From Salisapilia sapeloensis (taxonomy: Eukaryota; Oomycota; Peronosporomycetes; Peronosporales; Salisapiliaceae), in contig JAADVB010000053.1 in the NCBI GenBank assembly GCA_023334545.1, forward strand, positions 24,282 to 88,281: DNA of 64,000 bases, in the 5' to 3' direction. Shown here one piece after another: positions 48,363 to 59,241 of this stretch; positions within the stretch are counted from its first letter, which is position 1; each line of letters begins with the position of its first letter. Below the pieces are notes generated by a model. It saw only the letters and a list, made by a program, of their open reading frames with translations, was not told where the DNA came from and made no database searches. A program made the translations under genes and the position numbers.

Positions 48363-48508
48363 CTTGTCTCGTCGTCGTTTCTGTATAGTACGTAGATAGG
48401 GAGTGATATTTTAATGAAACTTTCTCTTTCACTGTGTGAACTTTTCGAGTTGAAAGGAGTTTGGAAGGTGAGCTGAGCACAGGAAGAGACTTGTATTTGA
48501 TAGAGTGC

Positions 48509-49460
48509 TTAGCCTCGGAACGATCGAGAGAATTGTTCGCGTGCCGATGCAAAGGCCTACAAGTTGGAGTGAGATAGAGTAGCTGTACAAGGTGATAGGA
48601 GAAACGGACTTGTGAAATCGTGAGCTCGTTCACTGGCACTTCCTGGTTGATTCCCTGTGACGATCGAGTTAGTGTTTGTGGTGTCTAGTCCGATGTAGAA
48701 CGAGGGGTATACCCGCATGAGTACGCGGTTGACGATCGAGGATGAGTCTGCTTCTAGAATGACTCTGAAAGCAGCATTGAATAGCGTGAGAAGGAGAATG
48801 GAGATTTGTAGAGCGTAGGAAGACGTACCCTCCATCGACGACCTCGTCGAACGTCAGCAAGACCATCTCAATGTTGTCTAGCATAACCATGCGTTCCATA
48901 CGGCCCCTGTTTTGTGATACAATCTCGTTAGGTCGAGTGCAGAACTGGGGATTTGATGGACGTACTTGAGCAGCGTGCTGACGGCATCGAATGCAGCTTC
49001 CAAGACATGAAGCAGGACGACTTCATTCTGTTAGATATCGAGTGAGCTTGTCTGCGTTATACCATAGCAAAGGAGTATGGCTGACCTCTGTGGAGGACCC
49101 GATGACGTGCATGGTGACATCTGCGCCACTGCGATAAACGCTGACAATGTTTTCAATCAGCACAATATCGGCTAGAGACCACAAAATAGCGTCAATACAG
49201 CAGCCTCTACATCCATACCAACATTGCAAGTCCAATACCTTCCATCCGCGGGTTGGAGTTCTTCGTTTTCGCGTAGATCTTTTTCTCGAGCGCAGCCTTG
49301 TCCTTGTTGGACCCCATAGTCTGGTCGTAGTACTTGGCATACACGCGATTGCCCTCGCTATCCAGCACAATAATACCCTTTACATTCGGTGTCGTCACCT
49401 ATGTATTCCATCAGCCTCTGCAAGTCTCCAAACAGCCATCCTAACGCCTACCTTGGCCAT
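48509..49460 (-). CDS. COPZ: Coatomer subunit zeta (COPI)
   Basis: From the ATG at 49460 (MAK, then an intron) six or so exons join: VTTPNVKGIIVLDSEGNRVY, AKYYDQTMGSNKDKAALEKK, ADIVLIENIVSVYRSGADVT, NEVVLLHVLEAAFDAVSTLL, MLDNIEMVLLTFDEVVDGG, SSSIVNRVLMR, and a final exon FASAREQFSRSFRG. This is the longin-fold zeta subunit of the COPI coat, about 180 residues, which pairs with gamma-COP in Golgi-to-ER vesicles. A three-codon first exon is unusual but needed to provide the start. Convergent with SPB1 (146 bp between stops). Confidence 0.92.
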
Positions 49461-49691
49461 AGCTGATCGATTTCCACGCGTTTAGTTGTTTGCTAGGTCG
49501 AAATAGCCTAAAACAACGCAATTAAAACGGAATTAGATAAAAGAACGCAATTACGATAAGAGTAACTAAAACCAAAGGATTAAATCTTATTATGCACGTG
49601 CGGCCGCCAGTACCACGTCTTCGGTCCATGTGTATCGAGCTTCGTCGTTCCAAAGGACAAAAAATTAACAATCGATCTGTTTCTACTTGCT

Positions 49692-52412
49692 TCACTCGAT
49701 GTACGCATTCCCATCATTCTCAGTCGTATTAAGCGCCGTCATCCGTCGTTCATCATTCGTTACGAATGTGTTTTGACGAGTAAAGTCACCTCCATCGAGC
49801 ACATCGATAAGTGCTGGGTGACTGCGATGGTATGCCGGAGCATTATTACGTGCGTTCAGGGCAAAGATACGGGACATTTTCTGCTGGAATCGGAACTTGT
49901 ACGGCTTTGGAGGTAACGCAGACACACCATCCGGGTCCTTTCGCTTGAAAGTGGTCTTGTAGAAACGTTCCATCTTCTTCTCAAACGTCCATTGCTGTAG
50001 AAAGTCGATGATGCCAAAGTGGTACAAGGATGGACCAGAGACGCTTGTCGCCGGTTGAGTGTAGAAAGCGTCTTCGTACTTGCCTGACGGAGGGACAAAG
50101 TCGCTCGTGTCGACAAAGTACTCGGAGCTCTGGACGCCCATGAGAAGACTATAGTCCATGATGCCTTGCTCACATAGAAAGTCGCTGTCCTTGTGGATCT
50201 GGTCGTAGATCCGATGCGCCTGACTCGGATCGATGCGGATTTTCATCATCAGGTCATTGTCCTTGAGGACAATGTCCGGTTCATGGAAGTTCATCCCGTC
50301 GCCACACTCCTGATTCCGCGTGCTACCGAAGGTGTACGAGGCATTGCAGTATCGACATGTGGTCTTGTCTCCAGGTCGAGGCACCTTGGCATTCCGATCG
50401 ACCCAGCTACCCTTGATGTCATATCGATGGTGGATGACTTGCGTGTCGGCAAACAAGTTGCCCATGACGACAAAGTAGTACATTTTCCCATACAACGAGA
50501 CTGCGTGGCAACCGTAGAAGCGTGTGAGGAGCGTATTCGGGTTGCTCGTCACATACGCTTCGTAGTTTCGAGCGATCTTACGTAGGAAATTGCATTCTTC
50601 CGGCGACATGGTCTTCACGATCAGTCGTTCGTCGGACGTAAAGAACATGAAAGCACCGCTACGACCTTCACTAAACCTCTCTTTCGTCGTTGCACCGAAG
50701 AGCTGGACATACTCTTGGTCCTGGATACCAAACGTCAGTCGGATGTTACGGAAAGCACCAGGACAGAAGGACCAGAATTTGATCGATTTGCCCTTGTTGT
50801 CACTACCAGAGATCGGGATCGTAATGAGTTCATCCGTGACAGCTCGCACAGACTCTTTGATACCGGACGTCGTATAGTACAAGATCTCAGATCGAAGCGC
50901 AGTGTTCACTTGGGGACTCAAGTCGACGTCGACGTCTGCCGAGTCCTGTCCTGCGCCATTGCGCCGATGCTCGATGCTATTGACAGCAAACCAGATGACA
51001 TAGTCCAAGTAGCCTTTACTAGCGATTAGGAAGACAACGATCTGCCGAAAGACTTGTGCGACGGCTCGAGAGTTTGGCGAGTCACTCTTGGTCGTCAAAA
51101 AATAGGCACACATGTACAAGAGAAGAAGGAGAAGCCAGTAAAAGACGTAGGCACCTGTGAAGAAAGACATGTAGTTGAGGACACGTAGACGGATGTTGTA
51201 CGTCTTAGGGACACCACGGAGGTAGAGTCTCTGCCATGCAAGAGTGAGGACGCAGACGGAGACGAAGAGAACGAGGATGACAAAGCTGTAGATGAGGATC
51301 CACGGCCATTGCTGGGTGTTCATAAAGCTACTGGATGAAGCGCAGATCTCGATGTTATCTGGACACTTGGCACCTTCGTCACAGCAGACGCGAGACGACG
51401 CGGAGCAAAAGCCGATGACAGTGTCGATGTCGCTATTGTACTTGACAGCTCTACCGTCGACAGTGAAGAAACCTCCAGCGCCGTCGATGCTCCACGTGAT
51501 GACGCCCATGACGATGCCGCCGAGCCAGACCCAGAAGTGATAAAAGCGCATGAGTCGCTTGTAGCTCGTGAAGGGGCTTGTGAGGGAAAAGAAGAGATCG
51601 CAGGCCATGACGAGACCCCAGGCTTCCGACGCGAAGAAGAAGAACTCGGTCACGCCTGCGAGTCGAGAACAGTTCTCGTTGCTTTCGTTTGTCGGATCAA
51701 AGTCCACGATGACGTTTAGGAGCAAGCAGATGGCGAAGAAGATGCCGAGGACGGCACGTAAGTGGACGATCGGATTGGGATGCTGGTGCCACGTCTTCTT
51801 TCGAAAGTACGTGACGACAACAGCCGAGCCGCAGATGATCGTGTTGGCCGAGCCGGCGATGATACCTGTCCAACGGTAGTTGTAGAGCGCGACGGAAATG
51901 CCGAAGAAGGCCATGGAGAGACAGCATCCGAGTAATTGGGACTTTCGATTCTCAAACCACTTGACCTTTGCTTGTGGCGTCGACTGCGTCGTCCCGTGGA
52001 AATCATTCGCCATGTCTTTATTAATGACACGAATAATATTATTCGTGTTCATGCGAGGCGTCGACATGAGCGGTTGCTGGTACGCTCGAGAGCTCATACT
52101 GACATCCTGTTCGTGATTCTGAGCACTCGAGATGCTTGTCTGCGATTGCTCGGCAAGAGTGTAGCCAAAGCTTTCGGCCGAGTGCATCTGGGATAGAGGT
52201 CCGCGTCGTTGCGTGTTCTGCTGCTGGATGTAATTCGAGTCGGTAAAGTCACCATCATCCATTGGTGGACCGCGAGACTGTCCCATGACGTACATGCCTT
52301 CGGCCTGTGGACTAAAGTGGCTTTGATACGGGTGCTCTTCCAAGACCGGTATGCGACGCGTGCTATCCGGGGCAGATGAATCGCTATTGGCGTGTGCCGG
52401 GCGATGGGGCAT
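49692..52412 (-). CDS. GPCR-phosphatidylinositol phosphate kinase fusion (GPCR-PIPK, GK family)
   Basis: An uninterrupted 906-residue frame starting MPHRPAHANSDSSAPD. After a polar N terminus (1-155) come about seven hydrophobic helices (roughly 157-480) with a Cys-rich extracellular loop (SRVCCDEGAKCPDNIEICAS). A PIPK catalytic domain follows (about 530-860): GAFMFFTSDERLIVKTMSPE with the ATP-binding Lys, YYFVVMGNLF, HRYDIKGSWVDRN, GIMDYSLLMGV and FGIIDFLQQWTFEKKMERFY. This fusion is known from Dictyostelium RpkA and is expanded in oomycetes. It should couple ligand sensing to PI(4)P or PI(5)P phosphorylation at a membrane. Catalytic motifs look intact. Confidence 0.95.
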   Translation of the reverse strand: MPHRPAHANSDSSAPDSTRRIPVLEEHPYQSHFSPQAEGMYVMGQSRGPPMDDGDFTDSNYIQQQNTQRRGPLSQMHSAESFGYTLAEQSQTSISSAQNHEQDVSMSSRAYQQPLMSTPRMNTNNIIRVINKDMANDFHGTTQSTPQAKVKWFENRKSQLLGCCLSMAFFGISVALYNYRWTGIIAGSANTIICGSAVVVTYFRKKTWHQHPNPIVHLRAVLGIFFAICLLLNVIVDFDPTNESNENCSRLAGVTEFFFFASEAWGLVMACDLFFSLTSPFTSYKRLMRFYHFWVWLGGIVMGVITWSIDGAGGFFTVDGRAVKYNSDIDTVIGFCSASSRVCCDEGAKCPDNIEICASSSSFMNTQQWPWILIYSFVILVLFVSVCVLTLAWQRLYLRGVPKTYNIRLRVLNYMSFFTGAYVFYWLLLLLLYMCAYFLTTKSDSPNSRAVAQVFRQIVVFLIASKGYLDYVIWFAVNSIEHRRNGAGQDSADVDVDLSPQVNTALRSEILYYTTSGIKESVRAVTDELITIPISGSDNKGKSIKFWSFCPGAFRNIRLTFGIQDQEYVQLFGATTKERFSEGRSGAFMFFTSDERLIVKTMSPEECNFLRKIARNYEAYVTSNPNTLLTRFYGCHAVSLYGKMYYFVVMGNLFADTQVIHHRYDIKGSWVDRNAKVPRPGDKTTCRYCNASYTFGSTRNQECGDGMNFHEPDIVLKDNDLMMKIRIDPSQAHRIYDQIHKDSDFLCEQGIMDYSLLMGVQSSEYFVDTSDFVPPSGKYEDAFYTQPATSVSGPSLYHFGIIDFLQQWTFEKKMERFYKTTFKRKDPDGVSALPPKPYKFRFQQKMSRIFALNARNNAPAYHRSHPALIDVLDGGDFTRQNTFVTNDERRMTALNTTENDGNAYIE

Positions 52413-54998
52413 GTGCCGCTTTGGCGATCAGCTTAAAAGTCAGCAGCGGTGGGAGGGAGCGGCAATGACCTGGACTCCCGATACCTCGTGCCGTGAACTC
52501 GCGATGTGCCTAAGCGCCTCTTTTGCTGATTGGGCACGAGCTCGATAGCAAAAGCCAGTTTGACGTGGACCGGTCTTTGGCGTTTTATGAAATGCCATCC
52601 AATGTACCAGTCCCTAACGGAGCGAATAAGAATGGAGGGGCGAGGGGAGGCTGGCGTCCATAGATACGCTGAACACTCTGAAACGACTTGTGGTAGTTAT
52701 GAAAAGAGCGATTAAGAGCTGGGTTTTGATCTTTTTTACGAGGCATACGGAGCATGCGTGAGATTGTAGTTGAATGTTAGACGTCTGGAGTTAAAAACGA
52801 GGTTTATGGATGCGAGGTCGGATAGCTCGTGTGATGATACGAGATACTGGTCAGTAGTTTCTAGATGGGTTGCTCGGGTGCTCGATTGGACGTGTGTGGT
52901 TATATAGGCAGTCGTTTTTGCTCGAGATGAGCTTGATGAGGGGAATGGAGGCATGACATAGACATGTTGCTTTGACAAGGCTTGCATATGGTGTACTAGA
53001 AGTAGCGAAGGCTTTCCTCCGGTCCGGAAACTTCATGTAAATGTAACCCGGAAGCTTCTAAGAAATGGTGTCGAAGAACAGTTCATGAAGGATATAATCG
53101 TACAGAACTATCAAGTATGCCTCTTGCACACCTGGCATAGACACAGTGGAGGATAGCACCCTCGATCGCTTTCCAAATCACTTTTGAGCTCGAGCTATGC
53201 TCACAAGATGAGGGCCGTATCCTCTCACTAGCATACCGAGTATTCGTTTACAAAAACCATAGCTCTAATGTAGTTAGCTGCTCGTGCATGAATCGGAGTG
53301 TCGTAAGGAAGCTTGTGTGAATGATAAAGGTGGCTTTCACCTAAAGCAAACTGTATACGAAACTACTATCGAGTGAAGCCACTCAAGATGATAGGTCCAC
53401 CTTGAAGTGAGCTGGGCAAACACACGGTACAAATCTTGAAAGGTGCAATGATCAGCCACAGCTAGATGTCGTACGCCAATACGTGTCGCTCATGTTGTCC
53501 TATTCCGCAAGTGATGGCATCATCATCGCTTCTAAGAAGCTTCACCACAACTTTTACTTGCAAGATCTTTTGATAAGCCGTATAGACCGTGCCCACTTGC
53601 TTACAACAACAAGAAACAAACGCGATAAACACGATTGTGTTTCCATTTTTGCAATGCACTTTGAGGATCTAGAGAAATACTCTATTTCAGTCTCCTTGTC
53701 TAGTGTAGGTGCACGAATGAGTTTCTGATCTGCTTCAGCTACTTTAATGAGCAAAGATCTTGGTCGACATTGAAGTAGTTTACATCCGCAATATATCCAT
53801 GTAGCGCAAGACGATACATATATGTATAGCACCGAATCAAGCGGGCGAGGTTCTTCAATCGACTCTTCGTTTGAGCTATCTTGTGCATTTCAGAATTCCT
53901 TTACACCGGATTTGCGCTGAATATCGTTTCGATAAAATTGGGGATTCACCTATTGCAACTCTATTCTTGACAATCGAATCGAGCAAACTCTACGTTCGTT
54001 CATAATTGCCGATTTTGCTTTCTCACTTGCCATCGGAAACCCAACGTAGCACTTCCATATAACTTTCTTCCACTATATCGTATGCATAAGCGAGTGTTCT
54101 GTACTGCCAATGGAGATGCGAATTTAAATCATTGGTCTGTCTCTGTCTTCGCCTTTGATTGAATCAGGAGGAAGTAAGTTTGGAGAAGACCTCAAGTCAC
54201 GCTTGGTATTCTACATGTGCACATTTGAAAAAGCGCGCGAAACAGTCGCTTCACTTGGTGAGCTCTTCGCTTTACTTGCGCTAGTTAGCTCTTCGCTATT
54301 ATTTCGGAACAGGCATAGTACAGTTGTGGCCAGAATAATTGATTGATATTTGTGAATCACACTGTAATATGTCCCAGTGAATTGGCGAAGAGCTCAACGT
54401 CGCAAGTAAATCGAATGCAGCTTCAACCTGAAGGATTTTCGATGAGAAATCACGATCCGCTCGATACTAGCCTCTCTAGAGCATGACAGAGGAACGGAAG
54501 ATACATGTATATAAGAATGGTAAGGTATATATCAATGTAAAAGTTAGGCGAACCGCCAAAGACTTGGCATTGATCTCTGTTACAGCGTTTGTGTATTTAT
54601 TTTCATAGTGCCTAATGTTCCTTGCATAATTTTCGGTTATCTGTTCAATTAACACGAGCTTACTATTCTCGCAGTGCTCCCAGTTATATGCACCTCATGA
54701 AAGAAAATGACGATCGCTTGAGTACAATTCAATGGATAGAGAAAGGATGTTTTGACGTCGTGATAGAACACCACTGTTTTAAACCAATTGTACCTGACTG
54801 GTAGTGCCATCTGCACGGTACAGAGACAGCTCTAGAGTTTTGCTTTGAAGATCCATCTCGGAGTGGATTTTATTTGGTTGTATCCATTGGAATATCTATC
54901 TCCTCTAATTCTAATCCAGCGGCAGTCTCATTCCCCATTTCGATCTTCCGAACCCAAGTTTCCTTCTGCTACAGATCTAGTTCCTAAAAGCATCTGCT
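52413..54998. other. Gene-poor region with a repeat copy
   Basis: About 2.6 kb without a supported gene. Frames up to 92 codons lack start context, domains or partner exons. The region holds repeat copy B (54008-54663). It marks the change from the dense housekeeping block to an accessory segment. Confidence 0.6.
54008..54663. repeat. Degenerate interspersed repeat with nested palindromes, copy B
   Basis: Aligns with 498-1051 and is about 100 nt longer, mainly through an insertion-like stretch before the inverted arms. The arms are at 54266-54296 and 54385-54415 and are again 88 nt apart. The central TA-flanked 44-bp segment (54321-54364, CAGTT...CACTG) is kept. Both copies share orientation. 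Divergence is high (roughly a quarter to a third of positions by eye), so the insertions are old. Confidence 0.6.
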
Positions 54999-56796
54999 AT
55001 GACTACGCTTGAAATTAGAAGCGAGAAGCTGTGGGAGTACGCTAAAGCTGGGGATGTAAAAGGCGTTTGCTAGGCGATTCTAGAAGGTGGTAACGTGAAC
55101 TATAAGGACGATGATAACGGTGTTTGGGGATCGCCATTAATAGTGGCGGCGACAGGGGGCCATATTAAAGTCGTCGAGCTATTATTACAGCATAATGCTG
55201 ACGTGCATAAGCAGAGTAGAAAAGGTCATACTCCACTTCATTTTGCTGCTGCAAGAGGACGAAGAAACGGTGCAAATGTGCTATTAGAATATGGCGCAGA
55301 GATCGATATGCAGAATGCAGATGGTCATACTCCCCTTCATATCGCTGCAGGAAGAGGACATCTGCAGGTGGCATATATACTACTAGAAAAAGGAACAGAT
55401 TTTCATAAGCAGGACAAGTACGGCCGTACTCCGCTTCATTGGGCTGTCGAACTTAGACACATGAAGATAGCGAATGTGCTTATAGAATATGGATTGGACG
55501 TGGACAAACAGAGTAAAAGCGGTCTAGCACCACTTCACATCGTTGCTGAAAATGGAGAAATAGAGATAGCAGTTGTGCTACTAGAGAATGGAGCGGGTGT
55601 TGACAAGCAGAATGGAAATCTTCATACCCCACTTCATTGGGCTGCAGAGAATGGGAACGAGAAGGTTGCGAATGTCTTATTACAACATGGAGCAAATGTT
55701 CATAAGCATGATTTCAATCATATGGCTCCACTTCATTGGGCTGCCGATTTTAATGAAGTGAAAATTCCGAACCGGCGACACAAAAATGGAGCAGAAATTT
55801 GTATGCAATATAGACATGATCGTACTCCACTCTTTATCGCTGCAGAGGAAGGAAAAGTGAAGGTTACAAACTTGCTCTTACAAAATGGAGCGAAGGTTAA
55901 TCAGGGTAATAGACGTGGTTGGGCTTCACTTCATATTGCTCCCAGATTTGGACAATTGAAGGTTCCAAATGTGCTGATAGAAATGGCGCCAACGTTGATA
56001 AGCAGGATAAGTATGTATCGCTCCACTTCATGTTGCTGCCGATATAGGACAAGTAAAGGCTATGAATATGCTACTACAAAATGGTGCAGACATGGATATG
56101 CAGGATATGTGTCGTCGTACTCCACTTCATATTGCTTCTCGAGCAGGTAATGTGAGCGTCGTAAAGCTCTTAGCCGGTCGGGGAGCGAATCCAAATATGA
56201 GAGATAACGATGATCAAATTGCAATCGATAAATTGTTGACATGGACAGATTTCGCTCCAGTGGAGACGCTTTTGGAAGCATTTACAAGTCTTACAAAAGC
56301 AACGTACAGGAATAAACGAGAGGCCGTGCAAGACTTATTACATCAGTCGATCGTCCAAAAGTCAGTGGACGAGATGATATCAAGATACGAACGCATAAGA
56401 GAGGAGGTGGAGATGCTCATAGAGTGCGAGTGGAAGCGTACGCTCGCCGGTAGCATGCAGCATCATCAAGCCGAGATGCTGTACGTTGCAATTGAGACAG
56501 AGAGTGCTGAGAAAAAGGATGATATTATCAACTGGATTAGTAGCAAAAAGTGGTTTGAAACATCAACGCTCTTAAATAACTTGACCGAAATGCAGCGCGA
56601 TGAGTTGGCCAAACTATTGTCTTCACTGGCGCGTTTGCAAAGGTACGAAAAAGAAATTTGCACCAGGTTTCGTGACAAAACTCTCTTGTGGAAAGCAGCA
56701 GAGATGGAAAAGCTTAGGGAGGATGCACGAGAAAAGATCAAGGAGATCATGAAGTTCCAGGGTATAGAGTGCGCTCAGAGTAAGAACAAAAAGTAA
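54999..56796 (+). pseudogene. Decayed ankyrin-repeat gene, paralogue of the intact one downstream
   Basis: A start MTTLEIRSEKLWEYAKAGDV matches the KLRKYAKAGDIKG-type opening of the gene at 59.2 kb, but a TAG follows within KGVC*AILEGG (about 55070). About nine ankyrin units then run in one frame (GHTPLHFAAARGRRNGANVL, GRTPLHWAVELRHMKIANVL). Near 55983 and 56015 two single-base losses move the frame twice, after which another ankyrin unit and the conserved post-ankyrin domain (AVQDLLHQSIVQKSVDEMIS, ECEWKRTLAGSMQHHQAEML) continue to a stop at 56796. Introns do not explain the breaks. Compared with its paralogue it also lacks the C-terminal 450 residues. Sequencing error remains possible for the single-base events. 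Confidence 0.8.
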
Positions 56797-59241
56797 GGAG
56801 GCATCAATTTAAGGCCGAAGACAGTACCCTCAGCCCTCACTTTTCGTTTTATCACCCATACATCACACTAGGAGGCTCAAAAAGTTTCAATTTTCACAAA
56901 ACTTATCAAGAGTCTATTTCTATGGTTATTGTCGCCAGTATGCATAAGCACTAAACCTTTGGCAGTTGAACTCTCCTTTCCTCAACTCTAGTAAAACATT
57001 TATATCATTCAGGCTTAAAATACATAAAGCGTGAAGTTATTGTTGGTTTTACTCAAACTTTCCTACAGCGGTTCATTGAATCGCCAGACCTTTTAAATGT
57101 ACATTTTAGACTGCCAAAAATGAATTACCGAGAAATAGAATACAAAGAGGAGTTTGCGGAGCAGTTCTCGGAACGGTATCAATAAGAAAATCTTTTTAGT
57201 TTCTCAATATATTGTGAAGGGCAATATATGGAAGAGGAATATAGCTGCAGTGTAGAGACTTTTCGCGTTGGACAGTGCTGATTCTTGGATATCTTAAATC
57301 TTCTCTTCTTTATCTGCATCTATCCATAGTAGTCGTCTCGGACCTTTTGGCTACCTTTCAAGCCTAATGTCACACCCGCTCTTACTTTCAAGCCTTGAAC
57401 AAAACTGCTCATTCTCCGATTCCCCACAGTGCGCGCAACGGATAACCAGCAACCCACGCTCAACGTGCAAGATCTCCGGGGAGGCCGGTTCTTCCTCGAG
57501 GTCACTCTTTCGTCAACGAGTGCCGGTCAACCGGACGGAGCTCGAAGTATGACTGAAATGTCTTGCATATGACAAAACTGGCAAGGCAATCGGAAGGAGT
57601 CGACATACAAAGGCAGCTGACAATTGACGTTTCGACGACCGAAATGAACTGAAATAGATGCACGGAGTGAAGATATGCGAGCCCTAAGGTGGGACGGTTG
57701 AAGATATAAATATGAAAAAGGAGACGTCGGCGGTATTGTGAGGGATTCATGTGGGCGAAAAGCTATACGGCGCATGTGCTGCAGATATGCGTAGTCGTCT
57801 ACACCCATATACTGTTGAGCACATACGGGAGACCAGTACGAATGTCAGTGCTCTTTCTTTTTCGCTTAGAATAGCCGGTAGTCGGTAAATTTAAGCGGAA
57901 ATGACAATATAAGCCGATGTTCGAAGTCTTTGAACAGCCTACATAGATTGATTTTATGTTTCCTTTCTTATACAGTTCACTTCATGTCGACACGATTACC
58001 AGAAGATTAGATCAGAGGTCACTCCTACACTTGGGACTACCTCATAGCTGGACATGTCTTTACGTTTACTTGATGTCGTTGCTCGTATTTGATAGGTGCC
58101 ACGGATGAATGATACATACGCAAGATGCTGACCATGAAATAGTACGCATTTGGCACCGTCTCATAGATCTTATGATGACATTCTGCAAAATTGCCAACGG
58201 TGATCAGCAGCGACTACAAGGCCAATCTATTTAATATCTACGAGTAGATTTCCATTGGGATGGAAGTCTCCTATAAGAATGCTGCAGCATTGATTCGCTT
58301 TTAAATTCTTCTATTCAAGTACTATACAGCACTGCGACAGCGGCTTCATGAGCTATTCGCCTCATTCCTTTAATGCGTCATCGTACACGTCTATAATGCT
58401 GCAGATTTATTTGTCGATAACTTTAAAATTAATATCAAACTGCTCACTTTAGCTAGAAAGGCATAATAACTGTTTTTGCTTGAAGAGAAAGTTGATGGTG
58501 GCTAATACAACCTTGTAGAGATTACGATTTGGGTTCAAAAATGGATCTGGTAGTTAGTGTTGACGAGAGTAACATTTGAATTCAACTAGCCCTTCAAAAC
58601 CACTCAGCAGTACCACATATCTGCTTAGTTATTCACTTCTTTTTTCGGATGTGTACAACACCATTTACGATCTTTTCTAAATCGATGACGTGGAGCGTTG
58701 GAATCTCGTAGACAAAATCTATCCAAAGCCTCAAGCCGCTTGCGTACCCATGAGCTACTCCTGTTCTAAGCCGAAATAGAGCATTTCGATATAACGATGC
58801 CTGACGACATGTTCGCCGTCTATGCATGAAGCAACGTCTTCCGGTATCTATCTCTAGGAACTGATCTGCATCGCTGATACCACGGTACTCACACGTCTTT
58901 GCGTCTCATATAGACGCTTTCGTCTAGTCGGTTCGCACGCCAAGGTACAAATTTCCATGCTACGCGTTATTGGTGGCTATGAAGTATCAGCACATCTGCA
59001 TGCTCTTTCAGTATTAAAACTACTCGAATCAAACTTTATCTGAACTGTGATATGAATTTCAGTATGTGATAGTGCTTGAAGCACAACTTCAAATATCTGA
59101 CGACACTTTCGAATATCCTAAATCTTCTTATTCGAAATTCGATCGCAGCCATGCACCATTTTGCAAAATCTTCTCCCTCGTGACAGTGAACTCATCTGTC
59201 CTGTACTTACGTCGTGACTAGTTTTCGATTATCTTCCCTGA
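56797..59241. other. Gene-free region
   Basis: About 2.4 kb, mostly AT-rich, with no supported coding frame. The only item of note is a stretch near 57336-57353 resembling the start of U2 snRNA, treated as a finding. No tRNA or transposon protein was recognised. Confidence 0.5.

Noticed and set aside
53462..53832. Short overlapping frames in the gap before the ankyrin genes
   Set aside because: Both strands carry frames of similar size, with no signal peptide, domain or splice partner.
54155..54346. 63-codon frame in repeat copy B resembling the 561-761 frame in copy A
   Set aside because: The similarity is that of the DNA repeat; the shared segment (FALLALxSSSLLFRNRxSTV) is the inverted-arm region and the remaining residues do not align as protein.
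55980..56020. Introns as an explanation of the frame changes in the first ankyrin gene
   Set aside because: No GT-AG pair fits, and the ankyrin consensus continues without gap if single bases are missing.
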